From Rhizobium etli CFN 42 (GTDB taxonomy: Bacteria; Pseudomonadota; Alphaproteobacteria; Rhizobiales; Rhizobiaceae), in the NCBI RefSeq assembly GCF_000092045.1, contig NC_007761.1, positions 1,863,001 to 1,927,000 of the forward strand: a stretch of DNA of 64,000 nt. Direction: 5' to 3'. Made by a program: the position numbers and the translations under genes. The stretch's first letter is position 1. The number at the start of each line of letters is the position of its first letter. Shown one piece after another: positions 45,775 through 55,933 of the stretch. The notes beneath the pieces are model-generated. The model saw nothing but the letters and a program-made list of their open reading frames with translations, was not told where the DNA came from and did not search any database.

Positions 45775-46788
45775 ATGACCGAATCAAAAGCGATGATCCT
45801 TGGCTGCAGCGGCCTTGCCCTCACATCCGAAGAAAAGGCCTTTTACCGGGACGAACGGCCCTGGGGTTTCATCCTCTTCGGGCGCAATATCTCCGAAACA
45901 GCGCAGATCACCGATCTCGTCGCCGAATTGCGCGACAGCGTCGGCTGGCATGCGCCGGTGCTGATCGATCAGGAGGGTGGTCGCGTCCAGCGCATCCGTC
46001 CGCCGGTTCTGCCGCGTTATCCCTCAGGCCAGGCGCTGGGCGATCTCTATCGCCGCGACCCGGCGCTCGGGCTGCGCGCCGCCTGGGTGATGTCGCGCCT
46101 GCATGCCTTCGACCTGTCGAACCTTGGCATCAATGTCGATTGCCTGCCGGTTCTCGACGTGCCGGTCGAAGGCAGCAGCAACGTCATCGGCGACCGCGCC
46201 TATGGCGGCGATCCCGAGACCGTCATCGCAATGGGACGGGCGGCCGGCGAGGGGCTGAAGGCCGGCGGCCTGCTGCCCGTGATGAAACATATGCCCGGCC
46301 ACGGTCGCGGCTTTGCCGATTCACATCTGGAGCTGCCTGTCGTTACCGTCTCGCGCGATGAGCTGGAGACCCATGATTTCCCCCCCTTCATCGCGATGAA
46401 GGACGAGTTGATGGCAATGACCTGCCATCTCGTCTTCACATCAATCGACCCTGACAATCCGGCGACGACCTCGCGCAAGGTGATCGACGACGTCATCCGT
46501 CAGCACATCGGTTTTGGCGGTCTGCTGCTTTCCGACGACAGCTCGATGAATGCGCTTTCCGGCACGATCGGTGAACGGGCGGCGAATATCATTGCAGGGG
46601 GATGCGATATCGTGCTGCATTGCAATGGCCATATGGACGAGATGCGGGCGGTCGTGGCAAATGTTCCGCCGCTCGCCGGTCTTTCGCTTAGCCGCGCAAA
46701 AGCGGTAGAAGCAGGCTTTGCCGCGCCGGATACTGCCGATGAGGCGGAGTTGAGGGCGGAATTCGAGGCGATGTTCGTGTCGGTGTGA
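45775..46788 (+). CDS. nagZ: Beta-N-acetylhexosaminidase (GH3)
   Basis: A 337-aa cytoplasmic glycosidase that removes GlcNAc from anhydromuropeptides in cell-wall recycling. DQEGGRVQRI, NVDCLPVLDVP, GDRAYGGDPE, KHMPGHGRG (with the catalytic His) and LLSDDSSMNAL (with the nucleophile Asp) are the GH3 NagZ landmarks. ATG 45775 begins at the family position. It lies 15 bp before scpA. Confidence 0.94.
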   Translation: MTESKAMILGCSGLALTSEEKAFYRDERPWGFILFGRNISETAQITDLVAELRDSVGWHAPVLIDQEGGRVQRIRPPVLPRYPSGQALGDLYRRDPALGLRAAWVMSRLHAFDLSNLGINVDCLPVLDVPVEGSSNVIGDRAYGGDPETVIAMGRAAGEGLKAGGLLPVMKHMPGHGRGFADSHLELPVVTVSRDELETHDFPPFIAMKDELMAMTCHLVFTSIDPDNPATTSRKVIDDVIRQHIGFGGLLLSDDSSMNALSGTIGERAANIIAGGCDIVLHCNGHMDEMRAVVANVPPLAGLSLSRAKAVEAGFAAPDTADEAELRAEFEAMFVSV

Positions 46789-46803
46789 TCGTAGGAGAGC
46801 AGG

Positions 46804-47664
46804 GTGGTGAGCACGGTCAAGGGCTCGGAACGTCCGCAGGCGGCAACGCCGATGGACAAGCTGTGGCAGGAGAACGGCGCCGAGCGCGCCAGCCACGAGC
46901 CAGCGCTGGTGATCGACGTCGCCGGCTTCGAAGGTCCGCTCGACCTGCTGCTCTATCTCGCCCGCAACCAGAAGGTCGACCTGTCGCGCATTTCTGTCTT
47001 GGCGCTGGCCGAACAATATCTGCAGTTCGTCGAAAGCGCCCGGCGGATCCGCATCGAGCTTGCCGCCGACTATCTCGTCATGGCGGCCTGGCTTGCCTAT
47101 CTCAAGTCGCGGCTGCTCATTCCCCAGCAGGTTAAGGATGATGGCCCCTCGGGCGAGGAGATGGCGGCAACGCTTGCCTTCCGCCTGAAACGTCTCGAAG
47201 CCATGCGCCAGGCGGCCGAAGGCCTCGTCAACCGCAACCGCCTCGGCCGCGATATCTTCGCGCGCGGCGCGCCCGAGCATATTCCCGACCGGCAGCAGTC
47301 GGCTTATGTGGCGAGCCTATACGATCTCCTGACCGCCTATGCGGCGCTGCGCCAGCGCCACGCCATCACCCAGGTGACGATCGAGAGGCGCAATGTCTGG
47401 TCGTTGACCGACGCCCGCGAGCTGCTGACCCAGATGATCGGCGAGGTCGGCGACTGGACGGCGATGGAGCATTATCTGCTGCCTTATCTCGCAGCGCCCG
47501 AGGAGCGCGTCACGGCGATTGCCAGCGCCTTCGCTGCGTCGCTGGAACTGGTGCGCGAGGGCAAGCTCGAAATCCGTCAGGAAGGAGCCTTTCAGCCGAT
47601 CTATATGCGCCGCGGCCCGAAACATGCGACTCTGCAGGTGGTTGAACAGGAGCGGCCGGCTTGA
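46804..47664 (+). CDS. scpA: Segregation and condensation protein A
   Basis: A 286-aa kleisin. The N-terminal SMC-head-binding part (FEGPLDLLLYLARNQKVDLSRISVLALAEQYLQF) and the C-terminal winged helix are recognisable. With ScpB and SMC it forms the condensin complex that compacts and separates chromosomes. GTG is the start, with GGAG upstream; a second GTG follows directly. The stop overlaps the TTG start of scpB. Confidence 0.94.
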   Translation: MVSTVKGSERPQAATPMDKLWQENGAERASHEPALVIDVAGFEGPLDLLLYLARNQKVDLSRISVLALAEQYLQFVESARRIRIELAADYLVMAAWLAYLKSRLLIPQQVKDDGPSGEEMAATLAFRLKRLEAMRQAAEGLVNRNRLGRDIFARGAPEHIPDRQQSAYVASLYDLLTAYAALRQRHAITQVTIERRNVWSLTDARELLTQMIGEVGDWTAMEHYLLPYLAAPEERVTAIASAFAASLELVREGKLEIRQEGAFQPIYMRRGPKHATLQVVEQERPA

Positions 47665-48365
47665 CCGATCTGAAGGGCGAAGAGGATTTCGAGGAAGAGG
47701 GCCGCGATCTGCAGGCCGAGATCGAGGCCGAGCGCACTGCCGAGGCGCTGGTCTTCGCCTCCTCCCAGCCGGTTTCCGAAGCTTTCCTCGCCGAGCGCCT
47801 GCCGAGGGGCGCCGACGTGCGCGCGATCATGCTGCGACTGAAGGAACATTATGCGCCGCGCGGCGTCAATCTCGTGCAGATCGAGGGGGCTTGGGCCTTC
47901 CGGACTGCCGCCGATCTGTCCTTCGTCATCCGCCGCGATGAGAACGAGGTCAAGAAGCTGTCGCGCGCCGCGCTGGAAGTGCTGTCGATCATCGCCTATC
48001 ACCAGCCGGTGACGCGCGCCGAAATCGAGGATATCCGCGGCGTGCAGACTTCGCGCGGCACGCTCGACGTGCTGATGGAAGCGGGCTGGGTACGGTTTCG
48101 CGGTCGCCGTCGCACGCCGGGCCGGCCGGTTACATTAGGCACCACGCGCGATTTTCTCGACCATTTCGGCCTCGAGGAACTGCGCGATCTGCCCGGGCTC
48201 GAAGAATTGAAGGGCGCGGGCCTGCTCTCGGGCCGCATTCCGGCGAATTTCAATATTCCCTCGCCATTGATGAACGACGAGCTGAGCGAGGACGAAGACC
48301 CCATTACCCAAATGGATCTCGAAGAACTTGGGTTGCTTGCCCCGCGTTCTACCTCCGAAGATTGA
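47661..48365 (+). CDS. scpB: Segregation and condensation protein B
   Basis: A 234-aa protein with two winged-helix domains (AEALVFASSQPVSEAFLAERLP; ALEVLSIIAYHQPVTRAEIEDIRGV; GRRRTPGRPVTLGTTRDFLDHFGL). It binds ScpA as a dimer. A TTG start overlaps the scpA stop (TTGA), so translation is coupled. The last 40 residues are an acidic tail. Confidence 0.94.
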   Translation: MTDLKGEEDFEEEGRDLQAEIEAERTAEALVFASSQPVSEAFLAERLPRGADVRAIMLRLKEHYAPRGVNLVQIEGAWAFRTAADLSFVIRRDENEVKKLSRAALEVLSIIAYHQPVTRAEIEDIRGVQTSRGTLDVLMEAGWVRFRGRRRTPGRPVTLGTTRDFLDHFGLEELRDLPGLEELKGAGLLSGRIPANFNIPSPLMNDELSEDEDPITQMDLEELGLLAPRSTSED

Positions 48366-48547
48366 AGGACTTCGTCTTGCTTTTTCCATGCATGACGAAA
48401 ACAATGGTGCTCACGATTTTTCGACGGGTCAGTGGCTTGTCATAAAGGGCTATACCGTGACATTAAGCGCAGTTCAAAGGGCTTGATGTTGGAAACGGTG
48501 TCAGAAATCCTTACATCGTGGGAACATCGAAACAGGGAGTTAGAGTG

Positions 48548-48739
48548 ATGGGTTCTCTTAGCATGTGGCACTGGCTGATCGTTCTGGTCATCGTGCTGTT
48601 GTTGTTCGGTCGTGGCAAGATTCCGGAATTGATGGGCGATGTTGCCAAGGGCATCAAAAGCTTCAAGAAGGGCATGACGGACGAAGACGCGCCCGAAACG
48701 GCAAAGACCGTCGATCACAAGGCCGACGAAACGAAGTAA
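48548..48739 (+). CDS. tatA: Twin-arginine translocase subunit TatA
   Basis: A 63-aa protein: one membrane helix ([27 protein letters not shown]) with the FGRGKIPEL hinge, an amphipathic helix ([12 protein letters not shown]) and an acidic tail. TatA forms the pore for folded exported proteins. ATG 48548 has GGGAG upstream. First gene of tatABC. Confidence 0.95.
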   Translation: MGSLSMWHWLIVLVIVLLLFGRGKIPELMGDVAKGIKSFKKGMTDEDAPETAKTVDHKADETK

Positions 48740-48789
48740 CCAAGTCCGGGAAAAGCGCAGCCCCCGCGCTTCCCGTCCAGGAGCCTTGC

Positions 48790-49410
48790 ATGTTCGATAT
48801 TGGCTGGACCGAGCTTTTGGTCATCGCGGTCGTGCTGATCGTCGTTGTCGGTCCGAAGGATTTGCCGCCGATGCTGCGCGCTTTCGGCAAGATGACGCAG
48901 CGCGCCCGCAAAGTGGCCGGTGAGTTCCGCGCGCAGTTCGACGAAGCGCTGCGCGAGGCCGAACTCGATGATGTCCGCCAGACGATCAGCGACGCCCAGA
49001 AGCTCAATCCGGTCAGTAGCCTGCGCGAGGCGATGAACCCGCTTCGCCAGATGGGCAACGAGATCAAGGCCGACCTGCAGAAGGCGACCGCGGTTACCGA
49101 AAACAAGACCGAAGTGCCGTCGGCTGCAATGTCCGCCCCGACGCCGTCGATGAGCCTGCCGGAAACGCCGCCGGTGGTGCCGACGCCCGCTCCAGCGCCG
49201 GAACCCGCGGCCGTCGCGGCCGAGACGGTTGCCGCCAAGCCGAAGGCTCCACGTAAGCCGCGCGCCAAGGCTGCGGATAAGGCCGCCTTTGCCATTGCCG
49301 CGCCGGTGGAAAACCCGCCCGCCGAAAAGCCGAAACGAACGACGGCTGCCAGAAAGCCCGCAGCGCCCAAGACGCCGGTGCAGACGAAAAAGAAGAAGGA
49401 CGAGGCATGA
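48790..49410 (+). CDS. tatB: Twin-arginine translocase subunit TatB
   Basis: A 206-aa protein. MFDIGWTELLVIAVVLIVVVGPKDLP is the TatB membrane helix and hinge, then a long amphipathic helix (MTQRARKVAGEFRAQFDEALREAELDDVRQ), and a Pro/Ala/Lys-rich tail that is longer than in enterobacteria. It takes part in signal-peptide recognition with TatC. CAGGAG lies before ATG 48790. It overlaps tatC by ATGA. Confidence 0.94.
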   Translation: MFDIGWTELLVIAVVLIVVVGPKDLPPMLRAFGKMTQRARKVAGEFRAQFDEALREAELDDVRQTISDAQKLNPVSSLREAMNPLRQMGNEIKADLQKATAVTENKTEVPSAAMSAPTPSMSLPETPPVVPTPAPAPEPAAVAAETVAAKPKAPRKPRAKAADKAAFAIAAPVENPPAEKPKRTTAARKPAAPKTPVQTKKKKDEA

Positions 49411-50234
49411 GCGGTGATATCGAAGACAAGCCGCAGCCGCTGATCGAACATCTAATGGAGCTGCGCACGCGGCTGATCTGGTCGATCGGCGCGTTTTTCG
49501 TTGCTTTCATCGCATGCTTCTTTTTTGCCAAGCATCTCTTCAATTATCTGGTCATTCCCTACAAGACGGCCGTGGAATGGGCGCATCTCGACGTCGAGAA
49601 GGCACAGCTGATTTATACCGCGCCCCAGGAATTCTTCTTCACCCAGGTCAAGGTGGCGATGTTCGGCGGCCTGGTGGTCGCTTTCCCCATCATTGCCGCC
49701 CAAGTCTATAAGTTCGTGGCGCCCGGCCTCTACAAGAACGAGCGCCAGGCCTTCCTGCCGTTCCTGATCGCGTCGCCGGTCCTGTTCCTGATGGGGGCCG
49801 CGCTCGTCTATTTCTTCTTCACGCCGATGGTCATGTGGTTCTTCCTGTCGATGCAGCAGGCGCCGGGTCATGACGAGGTGGCGATTTCGCTGATGCCGAA
49901 GGTCTCGGAATATCTGAGCCTCATCATGACGCTGGTCTTTTCCTTCGGTCTCGTCTTCCAGCTGCCCGTCATCACGACCCTGCTTGCCCGCGTCGGTCTG
50001 CTGACGTCGCAATGGCTCGCCGAGAAGCGCAAGTTCGCCATCGTGCTCGCCTTCGTCGTCGCCGCCGTGCTGACGCCGCCGGATCCGATGTCCCAGATCG
50101 GTCTTGCGCTACCAACGATCCTTCTCTACGAGATTTCCATCTATGCGGCGCGACTCGTGGAGCGCCAGCGTGCCCGGCAGGCGCTCGAAAAAGAAACCGG
50201 ATCCGCGGACGTTGCCAAGACCGACAGCGTCTGA
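49407..50234 (+). CDS. tatC: Twin-arginine translocase subunit TatC
   Basis: A 275-aa protein with six membrane helices, the N-terminal PLIEHLMELRTRLI and the periplasmic/loop pattern QEFFFTQVKVAMFGG and FVAPGLYKNERQAFLPF. It is the main receptor for twin-arginine signal peptides. It overlaps tatB by four bases, and serS follows after 96 bp. Confidence 0.96.
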   Translation: MSGDIEDKPQPLIEHLMELRTRLIWSIGAFFVAFIACFFFAKHLFNYLVIPYKTAVEWAHLDVEKAQLIYTAPQEFFFTQVKVAMFGGLVVAFPIIAAQVYKFVAPGLYKNERQAFLPFLIASPVLFLMGAALVYFFFTPMVMWFFLSMQQAPGHDEVAISLMPKVSEYLSLIMTLVFSFGLVFQLPVITTLLARVGLLTSQWLAEKRKFAIVLAFVVAAVLTPPDPMSQIGLALPTILLYEISIYAARLVERQRARQALEKETGSADVAKTDSV

Positions 50235-50330
50235 GGCGATCCGGAAGCCTTTTTATGACGCCGCCTCATCCGGTTGAGGCCCGGTCAGGCTTTGGCCGGG
50301 TCATTTCTGTTGCAACGACCTGGAACGACG

Positions 50331-51614
50331 ATGCTCGATATCAAATGGATCCGTGAGAATCCCGAAGCGCTCGATGCCGCCCTTGCCAAGCGGGGCGCGG
50401 AGCCTTTGGCCCAAACTCTCGTCGCCCTCGATGAAAAGCGCCGCTCCGCCGTGCAGAAGACGCAGGATCTGCTCTCCCGCCGCAACGCCGCCTCCAAGGA
50501 GATCGGCGCAGCCATGGCGCAGAAGAACGCTGAGCTGGCCGAAAAGCTGAAGGCCGAGGTCGCCGAAATCAAGGAGACGCTGCCTGCAGCCGAAGAGGAA
50601 GAACGCACGCTGTCCGCCGAGCTCATTGACGCTCTCTCGCGCATCCCAAACGTGCCGTTCGACGACGTTCCCGTCGGTAAAGATGAGCACGATAATGCCG
50701 TCGCCCGCATTGTCGGCGAAAAGCCGCGCTGGAACCATACGCCGAGGGAGCACTTCGAAATCGGCGAGGCTCTCGGCTATATGGACTTCGAGCGAGCCGC
50801 CAAGCTCTCCGGCTCGCGCTTCACGGTGCTGACCGGGCCGCTCGCCAGGCTCGAGCGCGCGCTCGGCCAGTTCATGATCGATCTCCACACCCGCGAGCAC
50901 GGTTATACCGAAGTCAGCTCGCCGCTGATGGTTCGGGCTGAAGCGGTGTTCGGCACCGGTAGCCTGCCGAAGTTCGAAGAGGATCTCTTCAAGACGACGG
51001 ATGGCCGCTACCTCATTCCGACGGCGGAGGTGACGCTGACCAATCTGGTGCGCGAGGAAATCCTCGACCAGGAAAAGCTGCCGCTGCGCTTCACTGCCTT
51101 GACGCCGTCCTTCCGTTCGGAAGCGGGTTCGGCCGGCCGCGACACACGCGGCATGCTGCGCCAGCACCAGTTCTGGAAATGCGAGCTCGTCTCGATCACC
51201 GATGCCGAGAGCTCCATTGCCGAGCATGAACGGATGACCGCCTGTGCGGAGGAGGTGCTGAAGCGCCTCGGTCTGCATTTCCGCACGATGACGCTGTGCA
51301 CCGGCGACATGGGCTTCGGCTCGCGCAAGACCTACGATCTCGAAGTCTGGCTGCCGGGGCAGAATGCCTTCCGCGAAATCTCCTCCTGTTCGGTCTGCGG
51401 CGATTTTCAGGCCCGCCGGATGAATGCGCGCTACCGCGGCAAGGACGATAAGAACAACAAGTTCGTCCACACGCTGAACGGCTCCGGCACCGCCGTCGGC
51501 CGCTGCCTGATCGCCGTCCTAGAAAATTATCTGAACGAAGACGGTTCCGTCACGATTCCGGACGTTTTGCTGCCCTATATGGGCGGATTGACCAAGATTG
51601 AACGGGCGGCCTGA
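50331..51614 (+). CDS. serS: Seryl-tRNA synthetase
   Basis: A 427-aa class II synthetase. The N-terminal tRNA-binding coiled coil (about 30-100) precedes the catalytic core, with motif 2 in [21 protein letters not shown] and motif 3 in [18 protein letters not shown]. It charges tRNA-Ser and tRNA-Sec. ATG 50331 is the family start. The stop lies 4 bp before surE. Confidence 0.97.
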   Translation: MLDIKWIRENPEALDAALAKRGAEPLAQTLVALDEKRRSAVQKTQDLLSRRNAASKEIGAAMAQKNAELAEKLKAEVAEIKETLPAAEEEERTLSAELIDALSRIPNVPFDDVPVGKDEHDNAVARIVGEKPRWNHTPREHFEIGEALGYMDFERAAKLSGSRFTVLTGPLARLERALGQFMIDLHTREHGYTEVSSPLMVRAEAVFGTGSLPKFEEDLFKTTDGRYLIPTAEVTLTNLVREEILDQEKLPLRFTALTPSFRSEAGSAGRDTRGMLRQHQFWKCELVSITDAESSIAEHERMTACAEEVLKRLGLHFRTMTLCTGDMGFGSRKTYDLEVWLPGQNAFREISSCSVCGDFQARRMNARYRGKDDKNNKFVHTLNGSGTAVGRCLIAVLENYLNEDGSVTIPDVLLPYMGGLTKIERAA

Positions 51615-51618
51615 GGCG

Positions 51619-52392
51619 ATGCGCATCCTGCTTACGAATGACGACGGCGTCCATGCGGGAGGCTTGGCTGCGCTGGAGCGGATCGCCCGCACGCTGTCGG
51701 ACGACGTCTGGATCGTGGCGCCCGAAACCGACCAGAGCGGTCTTGCCCATTCGCTGAGCCTCTCCGAACCTCTGCGGCTGCGCAAGATTTCCGACAAGCA
51801 TTTCGCCTTGCGCGGCACGCCGACCGATTGCGTCATCATGGGCATCCGACAGGTGATGGACATCAAGCCGGATCTCGTTCTCTCCGGCGTCAATTCAGGC
51901 TCAAACGTCGCCGACGACGTGACCTATTCCGGCACGATCGCCGGTGCCATCGAGGGCACCATGCAGGGCGTGCGCTCCTTCGCGCTCAGCCAGGCCTACC
52001 TCTACGAAGACGGCGCACGCATCGTGCCGTGGGAGGTCTGCGAGACGCATGCGCCGGCTCTTCTGGAAAAGCTGATGGTTCTGGACCTGCCGGATGGCAC
52101 CTTCCTCAATCTCAATTTTCCGAACTGCCGTCCCGACGAGGTCGATGGCGCGGAGGTGACCATGCAGGGCAAGCTCGCCTTCAATCTGCAGGTCGATGCC
52201 CGCTCCGACGGTCGGGGCTTTCCCTATTACTGGCTGAAGTTCGGCGAACGCGCTGGCGCCTTCATCGAAGGCACCGATATTCACGCTCTGAAGCATAACA
52301 AGATTTCGGTAACGCCTTTGAAACTGGATTTGACCGATTATTCCGTGACGGACCGCGTGGCGCGGGCCCTGGGATACGGAGCACAGGTTTGA
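51619..52392 (+). CDS. surE: 5'/3'-nucleotidase SurE
   Basis: A 257-aa metal-dependent nucleotidase: [15 protein letters not shown] with the Asp-Asp metal ligands, [15 protein letters not shown], and [22 protein letters not shown]. It dephosphorylates nucleoside monophosphates and is tied to stationary-phase survival. The stop overlaps the TTG start of pcm, giving the familiar serS-surE-pcm unit. Confidence 0.96.
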   Translation: MRILLTNDDGVHAGGLAALERIARTLSDDVWIVAPETDQSGLAHSLSLSEPLRLRKISDKHFALRGTPTDCVIMGIRQVMDIKPDLVLSGVNSGSNVADDVTYSGTIAGAIEGTMQGVRSFALSQAYLYEDGARIVPWEVCETHAPALLEKLMVLDLPDGTFLNLNFPNCRPDEVDGAEVTMQGKLAFNLQVDARSDGRGFPYYWLKFGERAGAFIEGTDIHALKHNKISVTPLKLDLTDYSVTDRVARALGYGAQV

Positions 52393-53042
52393 CGGCAAGA
52401 CTGGCGGAGAAGGAGGGCTTTGCGGCGCTTGTCCTCAGACTGCGTGCCGAAGGCATCTCCGATCTTGATCTGCTGACGGCCGTCGAGCAGACGCAGCGCT
52501 CGCTGTTCGTGCCGCCGCAATTTGCCGACGATGCCTATTCGAGTCGCACGATACCGATCGAATGCGGTTCCTTTCTCGAAGGCATCGATTTTGTCGTCCG
52601 CATCCTGCATCACCTGAAGCTCAAACCGGGACAGCGCGTCCTGGAAATCGGCACCGGCAGCGGTTTCACTGCCGCCGTTATGGGGCGCCTGGCCGAACGT
52701 GTTCTGTCGATCGATCGCTACAAGACGCTGACGACCGCTGCACAGCGGCGCATGGAATCGCTTAGCCTGCGCAATGTCATCATCCGCCACGCCGACGGCA
52801 GCGCGGGCATGCAGGGCGAGGGCACCTTCGACCGTATCCTGGTGACGGCGGCTTTCAACGCGATGCCGCGCTTTTATACCGACCAGCTCGTTTCCGGCGG
52901 TTCGATGATCGCGCCGCTTATGATTTCCGAAAACGAATGTCGCATGGTGCGGCTGACGAAAACCGGCAGCCGTTTCGAACGCGAGGAGCTGTTCGAAGCC
53001 CCTTATTTGCCGATCGTTCCGCGTCTTGCCTCGCTGCTGTAG
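52389..53042 (+). CDS. pcm: Protein-L-isoaspartate O-methyltransferase (surE-linked)
   Basis: A 217-aa SAM methyltransferase in the classic surE-pcm-nlpD context. Motif I is [38 protein letters not shown] fits the PCMT substrate region. TTG start overlapping surE (TTGA). It differs much from the other PCMT at 29794. The two may have different substrates or one may have diverged. Confidence 0.9.
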   Translation: MTARLAEKEGFAALVLRLRAEGISDLDLLTAVEQTQRSLFVPPQFADDAYSSRTIPIECGSFLEGIDFVVRILHHLKLKPGQRVLEIGTGSGFTAAVMGRLAERVLSIDRYKTLTTAAQRRMESLSLRNVIIRHADGSAGMQGEGTFDRILVTAAFNAMPRFYTDQLVSGGSMIAPLMISENECRMVRLTKTGSRFEREELFEAPYLPIVPRLASLL

Positions 53043-53181
53043 GCACTGCGATTTTTCACCCGTAAGCTATGGTTATCAACTTCTCAAAAATATCGCACTG
53101 ATTCCAGCATCTTAACCGCGTGGTAATACTAACGCGTTTTAATAGACCCACAAATGGTTGCGTTCTCAGTGGGTCGAGTCA

Positions 53182-54771
53182 ATGCGTTTCAGTCTTTCGC
53201 CGAAGTTCGGTAAGTCGGCCGGTAATCTTCTGGTTGTGGGCCTGCTGGCGAGTGCCGCAACGGGCTGCAGTTCCGATGTGACACGGTTTGGCGGTTTGTT
53301 TTCCTCCTCCGGGCAGGATCAGGTCACCACTAGTTCCATTCCGCGCCGGGGCGGCGTTCAGGGCGATCCGGTTCCGCGCGCCGATCTCGGCGGTTCGGCC
53401 GTCGCCAGCCAGTCCGGTTACGGCGGCAACAATGCGCTGAACCAGCCCTATCCGGCGAACCCGGGTTACGAGCCGGTCCGTACATCCAGCGCACGCCTGG
53501 CTTCCTCGCCGGTCTCGATCCAGCGTTCCGAGCTTGCCGCGCCCACGGCTGCCGCGCCATCCCGCCAGCGGGATAAGGAAGTGGCGCTTGCCCAGCCGTT
53601 CCCGGCTTCGCCGCAGGCTCAAAAGCCGCGGCTCGTGGCACCGGCGGCACCGAAGGCAACGCCCGATTCGCTGACAACAGGCACCACGCCGAAGATTTCC
53701 GGCTGGTCCTCGACCAATGCGCCTTCCGTGACGCTGCGCCCGGGTGAAAACATCGCCACGCTGTCCCGGCGCTTCGGCGTTCCGGAAAAGGAAATCCTGC
53801 GCATCAACAATCTGAAAACCGCCTCTGCCGCCCAACCCGGCCAGGCCATCCTGATCCCGACGTTGAATGGCGGCAATGCCGCCAAGGCGGCGTCGCAGGC
53901 GGCCGATCTTGCCAAGCCCGGCAATATGCCGGAGCCGGCCAAGGCGCCGGAGCAGAAGGTCGCCGTCGTCCCTGGCGCCAATTCCGCCCGCGACAAGACC
54001 ATGGCGAGCGCCGATCCGGCCGCAAAACTTCCCGCCGGCGCCGGCAAGGATCCGAAGGCGCCTGCCGGCACCTATGTCGTCAAGCAGGGCGATTCGCTGG
54101 CAAAGATCGCCAAGGCCACCGGCGCCAATATCGACGACCTCAAGGCCGCCAACAATATTTCGGCGAGCTCGCTGCGTGTTGGTCAGGCCCTGAAGATCCC
54201 GGCCGCCAAAGCCGACACGATCAAGACCGCTTCGATCCCGGCTGAAAAGGTCGAGTCGAAACCGGCTGATCCGGCGCCTGCCCAGCAGACGGCTTCCGTT
54301 CAGCCCGCGCCCTATAAGGCGCCGGCCGCCACCCAAACCGTCGATGAGGTCGAGAAGAAGGCCGACGTCAGCTCCGACGCGCCGGAATCGACCGGCATCG
54401 GCAAATACCGCTGGCCGGTGCGCGGCCAGGTCATTGCGGCCTATGGCGCGAACGTCAACGGCAGCCGCAATGACGGCATCGATATCTCGGTACCGCAGGG
54501 CACGCCGATCAAGGCCGCCGAAAACGGTGTCGTCATCTATGCCGGCAACGGCCTGAAGGAACTCGGCAACACCGTTCTCGTCCGTCACGACGACGGCACC
54601 GTCACCGTCTATGGCAATGCCGACACGCTGAGCGTTGCCCGCGGCCAAAAGATCCAGCGCGGTCAGACCGTCGCCGTCTCCGGCATGAGCGGCGACGTCA
54701 AGCAGCCGCAGGTCCATTTCGAGGTGCGCAAGGACGCGTCCCCGGTCAACCCGATGACTTTCCTGGAATAG
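53182..54771 (+). CDS. LysM/LytM-domain lipoprotein (NlpD/DipM type)
   Basis: A 529-aa envelope protein. The lipobox LASAATGCSS (Cys near residue 29) predicts a lipoprotein. Two LysM domains follow (SVTLRPGENIATLSRRFGVPEKEI; TYVVKQGDSLAKIAKATGANIDDLKAANN), then a Lys/Ala/Pro-rich linker and a C-terminal M23/LytM domain. The domain lacks metal ligands: the HxxxD position reads NDGID and the HxH position reads QVHFEVR. This suggests a non-enzymatic amidase activator, as in EnvC/NlpD. ATG 53182 is used; the earlier TTG is not. Confidence 0.9.
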   Translation: MRFSLSPKFGKSAGNLLVVGLLASAATGCSSDVTRFGGLFSSSGQDQVTTSSIPRRGGVQGDPVPRADLGGSAVASQSGYGGNNALNQPYPANPGYEPVRTSSARLASSPVSIQRSELAAPTAAAPSRQRDKEVALAQPFPASPQAQKPRLVAPAAPKATPDSLTTGTTPKISGWSSTNAPSVTLRPGENIATLSRRFGVPEKEILRINNLKTASAAQPGQAILIPTLNGGNAAKAASQAADLAKPGNMPEPAKAPEQKVAVVPGANSARDKTMASADPAAKLPAGAGKDPKAPAGTYVVKQGDSLAKIAKATGANIDDLKAANNISASSLRVGQALKIPAAKADTIKTASIPAEKVESKPADPAPAQQTASVQPAPYKAPAATQTVDEVEKKADVSSDAPESTGIGKYRWPVRGQVIAAYGANVNGSRNDGIDISVPQGTPIKAAENGVVIYAGNGLKELGNTVLVRHDDGTVTVYGNADTLSVARGQKIQRGQTVAVSGMSGDVKQPQVHFEVRKDASPVNPMTFLE

Positions 54772-54792
54772 GTAAAGCGTACCAGGAAGCGC

Positions 54793-54819
54793 AAAAGCCC
54801 GGCCACCAGCCGGGCTTTT
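54793..54819 (+). terminator. Intrinsic terminator after the LysM/LytM gene
   Basis: AAAAGCCCGGC / GCCGGGCTTTT stem over a 5-nt loop, flanked by T-rich sequence. It also serves as the boundary to the convergent ATPase gene. Confidence 0.85.
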
Positions 54820-54857
54820 GTCATTTTGGACCGTCTTGTATCGAACCGGAGGCCTGT

Positions 54858-55730
54858 CTACGCGCGATCGATATGAACGCGCATGCGCCCCGCCAGATCC
54901 TGGATGTATTGCCAGGCAACGCGGCCCGAGCGCGCACCGCGCGTTGTTGCCCATTCTAACGCCTCGGCATGCAGCGTGTCGCGCGCGAGCCCCAGCTTGA
55001 AGTGATCGGCATAGCCGTCGATCATGCCGAGATAATCTTCCTGGCTGCATTTATGAAACCCGAGCCAGAGGCCGAAACGATCGGACAGCGAAACCTTCTC
55101 CTCGACGGCTTCGGACGGATTGATCGCCGTCGACTGTTCGTTTTCCATCATGTGACGCGGCAGCAGATGGCGCCGGTTCGACGTGGCATAGAAGAGCACA
55201 TTGTCCGGTCGTCCTTCGACGCCGCCGTCGAGCGCCGCCTTCAGCGACTTGTAGGCGGTGTCGTCGTGATCGAAGGAAAGATCGTCGCAGAACACGATCA
55301 CGCGGTAGGGCGTGTCCTTCAGAAGGTCGAGCAGGTTGGGCAGGCTGCCAATATCCTCGCGGTGAACTTCGACCAGCTTCAGCGCGACGCCACTTTCGCG
55401 CCTGACATCCTCGTGCACGGCCTTGACCAGCGATGATTTGCCCATGCCGCGCGCGCCCCAGAGCAAAACATTGTTGGCCCCATAACCTTCGGCGAAACGT
55501 ACGGTATTTTCGTGAAGGATATCGCGCACGTGGTCGACGCCGCGGATGAGCTTCAGCGCCACCCGGTTGGGTTTCTTAACGGGCTGCAGATGCTGGCGGA
55601 GCGGCGCCCAAACGAAACAGTCGGCCGCGTCCCAGTCATTGACGGCGGGCGCCGGTCCGGCAAGACGCTGGACGGCATCAGCGAGCCGTTTCAGCTCGCC
55701 AAGCAGAGCGGTGTTGATTTCCTCGGTCAT
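54858..55730 (-). CDS. DUF815-family AAA-type ATPase
   Basis: A 290-aa protein. Walker A in LLWGARGMGKSSLVK and Walker B in VIVFCDDLSFDHDD. YATSNRRHLLPRHM, a sensor-like segment, is typical of DUF815. The function of this family is unknown. ATG 55730 is preferred because GGAG lies 6 nt upstream; the in-frame extension further upstream lacks support. It lies divergent from yajC. Confidence 0.88.
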   Translation of the reverse strand: MTEEINTALLGELKRLADAVQRLAGPAPAVNDWDAADCFVWAPLRQHLQPVKKPNRVALKLIRGVDHVRDILHENTVRFAEGYGANNVLLWGARGMGKSSLVKAVHEDVRRESGVALKLVEVHREDIGSLPNLLDLLKDTPYRVIVFCDDLSFDHDDTAYKSLKAALDGGVEGRPDNVLFYATSNRRHLLPRHMMENEQSTAINPSEAVEEKVSLSDRFGLWLGFHKCSQEDYLGMIDGYADHFKLGLARDTLHAEALEWATTRGARSGRVAWQYIQDLAGRMRVHIDRA

Positions 55731-55933
55731 CGCAAGCTCCTGATTTCTTGCTGCAGCTATCCGCTTTATCTTTCGATGCGGGGTAGCATGGCGTTTTGCC
55801 GCCGGAAAGGTTATGAGGCAGCGGAATCGGTACTGTTTCCGGCTGTTTCTGTTGCATTCATCGAAGCGGCAACTATAGTCCGGCAACCTGAAAAACGAGG
55901 CGGAGTTCCGCCGCCAAGCCTGAGGAGTTTAGC

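Noticed and set aside
53179..55050. 623-codon minus-strand frame
   Set aside because: It is antisense to the LysM/LytM gene and runs into the ATPase gene out of frame.
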